This document shows positions 44,930 through 55,733 of a stretch of 64,000 nt of DNA, piece after piece (positions within the stretch are counted from its first letter, which is position 1; each line of letters starts with the position of its first letter). The notes under the pieces were generated by a model. The model saw only the letters and a list, made by a program, of their open reading frames with translations, had not been told where the DNA came from and did not search any database. Source of the DNA: Amia ocellicauda (Eukaryota > Chordata > Actinopteri > Amiiformes > Amiidae). The stretch is taken from contig NC_089858.1 in the NCBI RefSeq assembly GCF_036373705.1, positions 33,382,249 through 33,446,248 of the forward strand. The letters run 5' to 3'. The position numbers were made by a program, and so were the translations under genes.

Positions 44930-45330
44930 GCGGAGACTCGACCCGCATTGCAGTGTTTAGAGAGCAGAGCAGCACCGACCGGCGCCTCCCGGTCCCGGGC
45001 CGCGGCCGGGGTTGTGACGTCACTGTGCGAGGTGGGTCGTTAGCGGGACCAGTTTGAAAGCTACCTTGTGCACAGGAGTGACTGGGTTACTGTAAAACCA
45101 CTCCCCCCTGCTTAGTCCGGGGCACGTAGAGTAGCGACGGGAATACTGCATTGTAAGTTTTATTGATCCAACCACAAGCGAGGCAATAGCGCAAAAAAAA
45201 AAAAAACCTCACTGCAGTGTTTCTCTCCCGGTGCGGGACTGCATTCCTGTAAATCTCACTGCCGCTCCGCAGTGCGCCGAGCCGGTAACGACACCGGTGA
45301 GGGGCGAGCATCAACCCCGTCTCTCTCTGC
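44930..45330. promoter_or_regulatory. CpG-rich block with a consensus CRE
   Basis: CCCGGGCCGCGGCCGGGG and an exact TGACGTCA (45015-45022) lie in an otherwise AT-rich, CpG-poor intergenic region. No matching exon was identified. It could be an enhancer, a promoter for a non-coding RNA, or a CpG-rich relic. Confidence 0.4.
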
Positions 45331-46389
45331 TGTTTGGAAACCCCTGGGTATTACTGTTAGTGTTATTAACATTATTGTTGGTGTTATTATTACTCACTAA
45401 CCTCCGCCACACATGCATTGATTTAGTTCATCTCACATACATTCTAGTGTTATATATCACAATTACTGATCTACGGCTACTAATGTGCCAGGGCTGTACT
45501 ACACTTCAACTGTACTTGGCAATACTGACACAAATCACAAACTGAACTTCAAGACCGATGATCCTTGATCGTTTGAGATGTTTGCCACATCAAAGAGAAA
45601 AGCAAATGCATTTATAAGCGAGCGGAGGTGAAGCAATCCAGGGGGATTCGCTCCGCAGGGTCCTGACAGAGGAGATTGAGACGAGATCACAGGCTAATGG
45701 CAGAGTAGGGGGTATGAGGCAGAGCCTTAACGCACAGCTCAGTACATTACAACCCTATAGGTCGTTCCGTGTCCCCTTGGACGGCTATGGTGTGTTCATC
45801 ATCATGTGCGCAAAAGTGTGTAAAGCCCCCCCATCTCCACCCTTTCAGCTGAACTGGGATAGACCTCCTGGGGTGGCAGTTTCCGTGTCAACCAAGCTGA
45901 CAGCTCGCCGTTTATAAACTGGTTGCTCTCTGCTCCATCGGCCCACCAGCGTCTCTGCTGCATAGCGAAACACTGACACAGACCATCTTTAACACGAACT
46001 CCTTTATTTTTTGACGGCATTAATAAAGAAACATCAGACTAGATGAGATTACGAATTGAAACTACATTTTCCTCCATAATCATCATCATATCTAGAATTA
46101 AAGCACGTGAAGATACCTTATCTGCAAATGACAGTGCTTTATGTATGATTTCTTACTGGATATGCATTATTTTTATGGCAGTATGCAGGTTAATATCCGT
46201 GACAGTTTGTAATCTAAAAGGTAGTAAAAGTAGAATTTAGGTTAGGAATAGTGTGCATCAGTAATACAAAAGGAAATAGATTAGTAGCTGTACTTACACA
46301 CCAACACATCCACACAGACCATATGGGGCAAAGACTGCACTCAAGATAAGCCCCATGTCCGAGATGACGCACCCAGTGTTTCACAAGAT

Positions 46390-46470
46390 TTGCTCCGGAG
46401 CCCCGGGCAGGATTTGAACCCTCTTCATTCATTAATTATAAGTCTCAGGTTGTTGGTTCAGCTCGTTAGG
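46390..46470 (-). repeat. Possible tRNA-derived SINE head
   Basis: On the minus strand GAGGGTTCAAATCCTGCCCG matches a Pol III B-box with an arm able to pair. No convincing A-box or complete cloverleaf was found, so it is not called a tRNA gene. Confidence 0.25.
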
Positions 46471-47036
46471 AAGCCCATAGTTTTCAATTGCAGCATCTCT
46501 ATATCTCTTTTATGCCTCCCTTTCTCTAAAGCGCCAATCATGTTTATCTTATAACTGTTATGTCAGTATATTTCAAATATGTCTCCGATTGTCTGCTCTT
46601 ATATACACTTTACTGCCATAGGTGTAAAGTGTTCGAGCCCATACACCTACCCTGCTGGTTTTTGTTCCAGCTGAGCTCTCAGTTTCTTAATTGAACCCGT
46701 AATTTAAGTAATTTGATTACATTTGACTCTTTTAATTGTGTAACTGATAAAAAGTTGGTTCCTTAATAAGACAATAATTTCCTTATACAATTTTATACTT
46801 AACCCTTGTGTTGTCTTAAGGGTCAAAAATGACCCACCACTATGTTTAACAGCAGAGAAAACCCCCTAAATTATATTTTTTCAACTTGAAATTTTATGAC
46901 TTTTCCTAGTTACCTCAACATTAGAAAAAGTGAAACATTGCCTTTGTTCATGTTTCCATGAAAGCTGTACACCACCAGGGTACATTTTGACCCGGCAATT
47001 ATACAATAATTTACAGACCACAAAAACCACAAAGAC

Positions 47037-47050
47037 ACACACACACACAC

Positions 47051-47098
<48 letters not shown>
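47037..47098. repeat. (CA)n microsatellite inside the piggyBac
   Basis: About 30 CA units with one CG interruption. Confidence 0.95.
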
Positions 47099-47101
<3 letters not shown>

Positions 47102-47102
47102 T

Positions 47103-48027
47103 AGTATGCCCATCAAGCCAGCAAAGTATGGAATCAATATATGGGTGGCCTGTGACACACAATCCAGCTATGCTTGGAAGATGTGAGTCTACACAGGGAA
47201 GCCGACCAGTGGAGGCCCAGAGAAGAACCAGGGGATGTGGGTTGTGCTTGATGTGACAGATGGACTGAGGGGACACAATGTCACGTGTGACAATTTCTTC
47301 ACCTCTTATGAACTCAGCCAGCAGCTCCTGAAGAGGAAGATCACCATGGTTGGCACAGTTAGAAAGAACAAGTCTGAGCTCACCCCTACACTCCTCGCAA
47401 CAAGGGGGAGAGAGGCCTTCTCATCAAAGTTTGTCTTCACCCCCACCACCACTCTAGTTTCTTACCTCCCAAAGAGGAACTAGAATGTGGTCCTCCTGAG
47501 CACACTGCACAAAATGGCCAAGATGAGGACAGGAAGCCAGTCATCATCCCAGGCTACAACCACAACCAAGGAGGCGGGGACAACCTGGACAAGGTGATTG
47601 GAACTTACAGCTGCAGGAGGATGACTGCCCGCTGGCCCCTGGTCATCTTCCATAACATCATTGATGTGTCCTCATACAATGCCTTCGTCATATGAAACAA
47701 GATCAACCCTACCTGGATACCTGATAAGCGGAACAAGAGGAGGGTGTTCCTGGAGCAGCTGGGAAAGGCACTTGTAACCCCACACATTCAAAGAAGGGAG
47801 CATCTCCCCCACACAACAGCCTCTGCAGTGCTTGTGAAAGCTGTTCAGGGGGCTGAATCTTGTCCTGATCCACCTGAGGCTGCAGCTGGGGCAGGCAAGA
47901 GGAGGAGATGCCAGTTCTGCCCCCCAAAGAAGGACTGTAAAACAAATAATATGTGCTGAACATGTGAGAAATACATCTGCAGAGTCCATGCACACACACT
48001 TGCATACTGTCCTACATGTGCTAATTA
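47103..48027 (+). pseudogene. piggyBac transposase remnant
   Basis: C-terminal half of a PGBD4-like transposase. Translation gives PIKPAKYGINIWVACDTQSS, a TGA (47184-47186), MWVVLDVTDGLRGHNVTCDN, FFTSYELSQQLLKRKITMVG and SSKFVFTPTTTLVSYLPKRN, then a TAG (47481-47483). The rest is frame-broken. The end retains RRRCQFCPPKKDCKTNNMC and CEKYICRVHAHTLAYCPTC, the Cys-rich C-terminal domain. The VTCDNFFTS box includes one catalytic Asp region, while the upstream catalytic region is lost. It is not functional. Confidence 0.88.
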
Positions 48028-48190
48028 GAGTTGATTGATTTATGTTCTTCACGTTTTTGTTTTCTATCTATTATCTTATTTTATTCTTATTTATTGTTGT
48101 TTTTTGTACACCTTGTGGGTTTGGGCAATGGTTAAAAAAATGGGAGAAGACTAGTATTTTGAATTCCTCATTGTACAGTATATAAGAATA

Positions 48191-49399
48191 CACTCACCTA
48201 AAGGATTATTAGGAACACCTGTTCAATTTCTCATTAATGCAATTATCTAACCAACCAATCACATGGCAGTTGCTTCAATGCATTTAGGGGTGTGGTCCTG
48301 GTCAAGACAATCTCCTGAACTCCAAACTGAATGTCTGAATGGGAAAGAAAGGTGATTTAAGCCATTTTGAGCGTGGCATGGTTGTTGGTGCCAGACGGGC
48401 CGGTCTGAGTATTTCACAATCTGCTCAGTTACTGGGATTTTCACGCACAACCATTTCTAGGGTTTACAAAGAATGGTGTGAAAAGGGAAAAACATCCAGT
48501 ATGCGTCAGTCCTGGGGGCGAAAATGCCTTGTTGATGCTAGAGGTCAGAGGAGAATGGGCCGACTGATTCAAGCTGATAGAAGAGCAACTTTGACTGAAA
48601 TAACCACTCGTTACAACCGAGGTATGCAGCAAAGCATTTGTGAAGCCACAACACGTACAATGGGCTACAACAGCAGAAGACCCCACCGGGTACCACTCAT
48701 CTCCACTACAAATAGGAAAAAGAGGCTACAATTTGCACAAGCTCACCAAAATTGGACAGTTGAAGACTGGAAAAATGTTGCCTGGTCTGATGAGTCTCGA
48801 TTTCTGTTGAGACATTCAGATGGTAGAGTCAGAATTTGGCGTAAACAGAATGAGAACATGGATCCATCATGCCTTGTTACCACTGTGCAGGCTGGTGGTG
48901 GTGGTGTAATGGTGTGGGGGATGTTTTCTTGGCACACTTTAGGCCCCTTAGTGCCAACTGGGCATCGTTTAAATGCCACGGCTGACCTGAGCATTGTTTC
49001 TGACCATGTCCATCCCTTTATGACCACCATGTACCCATCCTCTGATGGCTACTTCCAGCAGGATAATGCACCATGTCACAAAGGTCGAATCATTTCAAAT
49101 TGGTTTCTTGAACATGACAATGAGTTCACTGTACTAAACTGGCCCCCACACTCACCAGATCTCAACCCAATAGAGCATCTTTGGGATGTGGTGGAACGGG
49201 AGCTTCGTGCCCTGGATGTGCATCCCACAAATCTCCATCAACTGCAAGATGCTATCCTATCAATATGGGCCAACATTTCTAAAGAATGCTTTCAGCACCT
49301 TGTTGAATCAATGCCACGTAGAATTAAGGCAGTTCTGAAGGCGAAAGGGGGTCAAACACAGTATTAGTATGGTGTTCCTAATAATCCTTTAGGTGAGTG
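48191..49399 (+). mobile_element. DD36E Tc1/mariner (Incomer-like) transposon, copy 2
   Basis: 1209 bp with the same 29-bp inverted ends as copy 1 and TA duplications (48189-48190, 49400-49401). It is inserted in the 3' non-coding part of the piggyBac, so it is younger than that element. Confidence 0.92.
48339..49367 (+). CDS. DD36E transposase, copy 2, 342 aa with a 4-residue deletion
   Basis: Same family as the protein at 41687-42700. It has [23 protein letters not shown], catalytic Asp in [19 protein letters not shown], Asp in [12 protein letters not shown] and Glu in [13 protein letters not shown] (DD36E). It keeps the HSDGRVRIW block lost in copy 1. It lacks four residues (12 bp) between EATTRT and MGYNSR, in the second DNA-binding subdomain. 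The frame is open from ATG to stop. Activity is uncertain because of the DNA-binding-domain gap. Confidence 0.9.
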   Translation: MGKKGDLSHFERGMVVGARRAGLSISQSAQLLGFSRTTISRVYKEWCEKGKTSSMRQSWGRKCLVDARGQRRMGRLIQADRRATLTEITTRYNRGMQQSICEATTRTMGYNSRRPHRVPLISTTNRKKRLQFAQAHQNWTVEDWKNVAWSDESRFLLRHSDGRVRIWRKQNENMDPSCLVTTVQAGGGGVMVWGMFSWHTLGPLVPTGHRLNATADLSIVSDHVHPFMTTMYPSSDGYFQQDNAPCHKGRIISNWFLEHDNEFTVLNWPPHSPDLNPIEHLWDVVERELRALDVHPTNLHQLQDAILSIWANISKECFQHLVESMPRRIKAVLKAKGGQTQY

Positions 49400-49934
49400 T
49401 ATATCACTGTGTTGCCAAAAAAAATATTTCTGCAAATTTCTGCTACATTCTTAGGTTATACAAGTGCTATCTCTTGCTAATAAATTAATGTTTACACCTA
49501 GCAATAATAATAATAATAAACCTCTACGTGTGTAAAGAAAACAATTATGACAGGTGTGTTGTAATAAAAATGAGTGGTGTCTACTGATTAAATGCAGTCT
49601 TTCTGCACTGTGAAGAGGGAAAACCCAGATATTCACAAAGTTTGTGATGAATGACAGATTGTTTCTTCATTCAAAATAGATTTGGGGTTTAAAATTCAAT
49701 TAAGCTTCTTTATTTTAGGGGTTTAGTGAAGACGGGTCATTTTTGACCTTTAGGACAAGGGGAGTATACAGAATGTTAAGACTACACAAGGGTTAACCTT
49801 CAACCCCTACTGTTAAAAATAATTAAAAGGCTCTGATTTAGTTAAATTAAAGGTTAAATTAAGTAATTGAAACAAAAACCAGCAGGGTAGGTGTATGGGC
49901 TCAAAGTAGGGCCATAAATAACGAATGCAAAATA

Positions 49935-50549
49935 CAATATATCATAAACCAGAAAAATGAAATTGAGAAAAAATGGATGTTGAGATCAAAAATAAAACAA
50001 TCGAAAGCAAAATCTATTGAATTGTAAACAAAAATAATGATATCAAAAGCAAAAGCAAAAACAAAAATAAAAAACAAACAAACTTGAAAGCAAATAATTT
50101 CAAAGCGAGAGCAAAACTCAAATTGATGGAGTTCATTTCACTTATGCGCTCGCCTGGAGTCGCTGCCTGTGGTTGCGATGCTGCGATCTTTGCTTTTCGA
50201 TATATATTTTTTTATCATTTACTAATTTTGACACAGATTTGGCGTAGGGGCGGGGCTTAGTTGGAGGCGTGTATCATTAGTCTCCATTGGTCCACTAGGT
50301 TTGATTGACGGTTCGTCTTAACCCAATCAGTGAGCAGGTGAGCTGGTCTGCACGTCACCACTATGCAACTTTACCGCTGATTGGACCCACACGACTGAGT
50401 GGTGCAACTACGTGGCTTCGGAATTGAATTATGAACAAAGCATGTTTTTAATGAAAGTTAGATAATCGTTTTCTACATATTACACATTTGTTTATTTTAT
50501 ACAGCGTTTTTTCTCATCTTTGTCAATGGTGCCAGTAATTTTGGAGGTG

Positions 50550-50600
<51 letters not shown>

Positions 50601-50875
50601 TTCATACCTAAACATAAACTGGGACATCACAATGCTCCTCATGAACACGATGCCCCTCCATTTGCCTCTTGCTAAATTATGCAAATTCGAGCGTGTCAGT
50701 GAAATGGACTTAATCAATTTGCTCACTTTAAAATGATTTGATTTCATTTTTTTTGTGTGCTTTTGATATCATTATTTTTGTTTACAATTCTATACATTTT
50801 GCCATCGTTTGCTTTATTTTTGATCTTAACATCCATTTCTCCTCAACTTTATTTTCCTCATTTATTATATCCTCA
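49935..50875. mobile_element. Unclassified inverted-repeat element, about 0.94 kb
   Basis: Arms of about 110-120 bp (49935-50050 and 50759-50875) are inverted complements. The shared string includes TTGTAAACAAAAATAATGAT then ATCAAAAGC, AAATGGATGTT and GATCAAAAATAAA. The interior has no ORF but is GC-richer, with GGGGCGGGGC (50247-50256), two CCAAT/ATTGG motifs and a (TA)n tract at 50553-50586. Its structure is that of a non-autonomous foldback or TIR element. The target duplication is unclear. Confidence 0.65.
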
Positions 50876-52026
50876 CGTCTGTACCTCCTTAGTACACAAT
50901 TAAATTAAATTAAGCCCACAAGGTTACAATTGTGTTATACCCTTAAACTGAAGACTTTTAGAAAGTAAACAACATAGTACATAACTTAAAACCGTAAATA
51001 ACTTACAGTCCAGTCCAGCATGGCACAGTTTTGTACTGACTTTAGCCAATACACTTCATACAGTAAGATATACGTACATTACCTACCTGACTAATTCACC
51101 AAGGCACTGTAATTACGTTTAAAAGAGACCTCAACCCAGACACAGTCGGTAAACTATATAGTGACTCCAGCCTATGCACTTAATACTGTGGTATTCTGTG
51201 GTATCTCATGACATACATATACTTACATACCAATTTACATAGGATATGCACACTAACCTATACCTGCACCAACGCTGCACTATATCACACCCACGACTGC
51301 TAACCTAAACAGTAGCCCTACTGCTTTTCAATACCATGTAACTCTCATTCAAACCCAGGGTGATTTTAGACATCCTCTGTACGGGCCCACAGCACAGAGA
51401 TGTTGGCAGCATCTCCAGCTGTCCAGTCGTGTCTTCAGTACTGTACCAGTGTTGTGCAGCCTCTGGAGGAATAGCCGCGGAGCCGCTCCAGCGACCGAGA
51501 CTATCGACTGCCTGCCAGGCCTCTGCACAGGAAACCAGGCATTTAGCTTATCGATCCGGCCGCCCTATCGATCACCCACTTGTCCTCTGCAGCCGGGGGG
51601 TGGGGGGTGGACATGAACAGCAAAGTCGATATTCTTACCGGCGCGCCCGAGTGATTCGACTGAAAAGACCCACCCCACCCTCCTCCTCCTCCTCCCCACC
51701 ACGGACACACGCACTTGCTCCCAGACGACCCTCGTTTCAATCCAATTTCAGCGTAAAAGAAGAGTTTTGAAAGAGAAAAAGTGTGATTTTCCCCACGGGA
51801 GTTGCTTTGATCTACTGATCTACTGATCTACTGAATGTGTTGGTCACTTTTAGTCAGGAGGCTGCTGCCGGTATCGTGACGTGATCTGGAGTGCCGTCCT
51901 GGAGTACCAGATATCAGATAGCTGGATATCTCGCCTCCTTCCTTACGACTCGACTGGCCTCCTTCTCCTAATTATAACAACATAATTACACTACTAATAT
52001 ACTACTGCTACTAGTAATGATTATTT

Positions 52027-52057
<31 letters not shown>

Positions 52058-53330
52058 AGTAGGCCTATTGAGCTAGTTTACTAACATGCGGTGCTATTCG
52101 GAGGCGAGCTGTAAGCCCAGCTGCACCGTGTCCCTCCACAGGCCCTGTCGCAGTCAGACTGGACTAACGGTTGTACTTTCCTGCAGAGTCTCCACCCCTG
52201 GTTCTTGCACCAGTGCTCAATCAAAATAACTGAATTGCAAACCTAATTATAATATAATGGCTTAATTGACAGCTTGTCAAATGGAAGACCGTTCCGGTTA
52301 AGGATTTAAGTAACCGAATAGACAGCTGGCAAAAGACTGTGAAATAAAAACAAAGAAGGAAACACAGAAGACAGATAGGGCTAACCCAGGAGCAGAGCGG
52401 AGAACCATTTTGCGGCGCCGACAGTCCGGGTTGCGCGGCAGGTCGGATCTGTCCGCTGCGCCGGTGCTGAACCCAGAGATACAGATCGCTTGCGAGTTTC
52501 TGACATCCCGGATATAGTTTAGTGTGCAGCCTGGGGGCCCCGTTTAACATCTATGGCTGGTTTCACAGAGCTTCATATACACTATCCAGGGCAGACTTTT
52601 CAAATGGATAAAAAATTGGTTCCTTAATAAGATAATAATTTCCTTATACAATTGTATACTTCACTTAAAAACCCTTCTGTTAAAAACAATGAAAAGGCTC
52701 TGATTTAGGAAATTATTAGTTCAATTAGGGGTTCAATTAAGTAATTGATAGCTCGGTTGGAACAAAACCCAGCAGGGTAGAGGGTCCTCCTGGACATGTT
52801 TGAAAACCACTGGTCTAGGAGTACTCTACCTAAAATATCATTGAGAGGTCCATGAAGACAATCAGCTGCCGTAACTTTCTAGATAACAGAAGTGTGGCTT
52901 TTTCCGTTTCTCAAAGCAAGTTTAAAGTCCAGTTTAGTAAATTACCATAGGAGATAGCCTGACTTAAATGATCGGATTAACTGAATCCGTCTGATTTGCC
53001 TGAATTAGTTAAACCAGATACGAGGAACGGGGCCCAGAACTATGAGGCGATGGTATAGTTCGCACATGGAGTTATTTCCGTGTGTTCAAACAGTTCGAAT
53101 TGCACTTTATTCTTACAAACTACTACCACTGCTGCTACTACTAGTAATAGAACATAATAATAAAAAAACTCCCATATTCTATTCCATCCTATTGCAGTCC
53201 AGAGTGGTCAACACCACCTGACAACCACCCCGCTACCCCTGGAGGAGAGACACCTGCGGGACCCCGGCACAAAGACACAGAAAAGAAAGGAACAGGCGGA
53301 GGCAGAGATATGATTTCAATATGATCTTTA
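50876..53330. other. NEFL-NEFM intergenic region, right part
   Basis: Contains a GC-richer block (51.45-51.75 kb), a CT tract (about 52034-52058), a short unsupported Cys-rich ORF at 52086-52229 and palindromic element X copy C (52604-52816). It ends at the probable NEFM poly(A) site. No gene is supported. Confidence 0.45.
52604..52816. repeat. Palindromic element X, copy C
   Basis: Shares TTGGTTCCTTAATAAGA and AAAAGGCTCTGATTTAGGAA and the AAACCCAGCAGGGTAG end with copies A and B. No ORF. Confidence 0.65.
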
Positions 53331-53336
53331 TTGAGC

Positions 53337-53342
53337 AAATGC
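53337..53342 (-). terminator. Candidate distal NEFM poly(A) signal
   Basis: AATAAA on the minus strand about 1 kb beyond the NEFM stop. Nearer AT-rich candidates occur at 54066-54076 and 54143-54150. If the distal site is used, the (GTAT)n tract at 53427-53487 is in the 3' UTR. Confidence 0.4.
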
Positions 53343-53426
53343 TACTGAGAAAATTGTACATGAGTTAGTGACAAGCGCCATCTGCGCCCAGGTTCAGTTT
53401 TGTCATTTAATAAAAATCTATTGTTG

Positions 53427-53487
53427 ATATGTATGTATGTATGTATGTATTCATGTATGTATGTATGTATGTATGTATGTATGTATA
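53427..53487. repeat. (GTAT)n microsatellite
   Basis: About 14 GTAT units with one TCAT interruption. Confidence 0.95.
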
Positions 53488-54333
53488 TGCATCAATGTTT
53501 GTATGTATGTGTATATGCTTGTAGATATGTTTAATTGCACTCTTGAGGTAAACATAATAAACAACAATAAATAGCATTTTTAAGGCTAGGAGTTTTTTCT
53601 TCTTCGTCGTTTTATTTGTCGTCATTATCAGTATCGTTACGTTGTGTCTGCTCGTGTTTCGCGTTGTATTGAATGTATTGATTTATTTGGCTCAGTTGGT
53701 TCTTTTGCATAATACTGTACTTCTTTTAAACGTCCCACTCACGACACTCACCCTCCACTAACTCAAAGAGAATGTGCATTTTCACCCCTCCCGCCCACCA
53801 CCCTCCCCTCTCATTCACTCATGCATTCCGTTTGCAATACTGTATGTATATATTTATATATTTATATGTGAATCGTTGTTCGTCTCTGGTTGTCGGGGAG
53901 GGCGTCCACTCGCCAGCTTGCATGCACTCGTCCCCCTGTTACCCAACATATTGCACAGAAAAGTAGTGAAAGAGTCGGACATCCCCGTCCCCTCCTTCCC
54001 AACCGTCCAAACGAGATCATCTGCTGAAAAGCTCATTTAAAGCTGTCACTCAAACATGCATTTTTATTTTATTGTTATTATTATATTTGATCTCATATAT
54101 TAATTTAATAGCTTGTCGTATCGTATGGCTTTCTCTATGCTGTTTTATTTAATGTTGTACATTATATGCATTTTATTTTTTAAATCGTGAATCGTCAAGG
54201 TTGTTTTAAAAGTATAGTGTTTCGCTTGTTCTTTTAATTAAGTTATTAATTTGTTGATTTTAGAAATCATCGTGTCATTACCGCGTTTCGTTTGTGTTTG
54301 GTTTCTGTGACTCGTCTGCTGCTGCTGTGTTCT

Positions 54334-55694
54334 TCACTCCGTTTCGGTGACCTCCTTCACGGACTGAGAGGTGACCTTCTCCACTTTCTTGGTGGACACG
54401 ACCTTCTCCTGCATGACCTCCTCCACCTCCTCCACGGTCTGGGTGACGGTGACGGACTTCGTGATGTGCTTGGCCCCGTCCTCTCCAGTGGTGATTGTCT
54501 CGACCGTCTTGGTGATCACGACCTTCTGCCCAGGCTCCTCCTTACTGGGGCTCTCCTCCACTCCGTTGGCCATCACCTCCTTGCTGTCTGCCTCTTCTTC
54601 CTCCTCCTTCTTATCCTCTTTTTCCTTCTTTCCCTCTTCTGCCTTCTCCTCCTCTTCCTCTTCCTCCTGGCCTTCCATGTCTCCGTTCACAGCGGTGTCT
54701 TCTGTCTCCTTGGGCTCTTCCTTCTCTGCTCCCGTCTTTGCAGCTTCGCTCTTGGACACGGCCTCCTCTGCTGGAGCTGCCTCATCTTCTTCTTTCTCCT
54801 CCTTATCCTGCTCCCCCTCTGCCTCTCCTTCTTCTGCCTGTTCTTCCTCAGCCTTCTCTCCCTCTCCCTCTTTGTCCTCCTCTCCTGCTTCTTCTTCTCC
54901 TTCTTCTTGTTCTACCTTTGCCTTTGCTTTCTGTTCTGCTTCATCTTTCTGCTGCTCATCTCCCTCTCCTTCTCCCTCAACTTCTGCCTCTCCCTCTTCC
55001 TCCCCTGCACTTCCCTCTTTCTCTTCCTCCTTCTCAGGCTCAGCCTCCTCTTTGACTGCCTTGGTGCTTGTGATCTTTTCTTCTACCACTTGCTCCTCTA
55101 CTTCTCCTTCTCCCTCTCCTTCCTCTGCCTCTCCTGCCTCTTCTGCTTCCTCAGCTGCAGCTTCCTCTTCCTCAGCTTCTTTCTCTTCCTCTCCTTCTAC
55201 CTCCTCTGCCTTTTCTTCCTCCTTTTCCTCCTCTCCTCCCTCTTCCTCAACTCCCTCTCCTGCTTCTGCCTCTCCTTCCTCAGCTTCTTCAGCTTCCTCA
55301 CCCTCCTCCTGTTCCTCCACTTCCTCAGGGGCACTGGCACTCACTTCGGCCTTGACGGCAGATACTATCTCTTCCTCCACCACTTTTTCCTCTGCCTCTT
55401 CCTCCTTCTCTCCCTCTTCTTCCTCCTCTTCTGCTTCTACCGCCCCTCCCATGTCTGCGGCCAGCTCCTCTACCACTGCGGCCAGGGATTCGTCCATCTC
55501 TGCATTCTCGTCTTCCACCTTGGTCTCCTCAATGATCTCCTCCACAAACTTGTGTTGTACCTTCAGTTTGGGGGGCTCTGACTTGGCCTTAGGGGCCTTG
55601 GATGGGGTAGTGGGCTGTCGGTAGGGGTAGGAAGGGCTGGTGATGCTCCCAGAGAATGAGCTGAAACGTGTCTCCTCGCCTTCCAAGAGCTTCC

Positions 55695-55733
<39 letters not shown>

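Larger units (their letters stand above)
46803..49792 (+). mobile_element. Decayed piggyBac transposon containing a nested DD36E element
   Basis: Flanked by TTAA duplications (46799-46802, 49793-49796). The termini are CCCTTGTGTTGTCTTAA at left and the inverse of CCCTTGTGTAGTCTTAA at right. A subterminal GGTCAAAAATGACCC motif is found at both ends. After subtracting the inserted DD36E copy (48191-49399), about 1.78 kb remains. The N-terminal half of the transposase is absent, with a (CA)n tract (47037-47098) at that position. Confidence 0.88.
46633..49903. repeat. Palindromic element X, copy B, split by a piggyBac
   Basis: The left half (46633-46802) begins CGAGCCCATACACCTACCCT then GCTGGTTTTTGTT. 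The right half (49793-49903) ends with the inverted complement. The two halves are separated by the piggyBac at 46803-49792, with TTAA at the break. Joining the halves restores the colinear element seen at 14464-14690 and 52604-52816. Confidence 0.75.

Noticed and set aside
46390-46470. tRNA gene on the minus strand
   Set aside because: A B-box is present, but the acceptor stem, D-arm and anticodon arm do not form a credible cloverleaf.
52086-52229. 47-aa Cys-containing ORF starting MRCYSEASCKP
   Set aside because: No family match, no splice or promoter support, and a length expected by chance.
54292-55624. Long plus-strand open frames (429 and 417 aa) opposite NEFM
   Set aside because: They are antisense shadows of the Glu-rich NEFM tail and give Leu- or Ser-only low-complexity protein.
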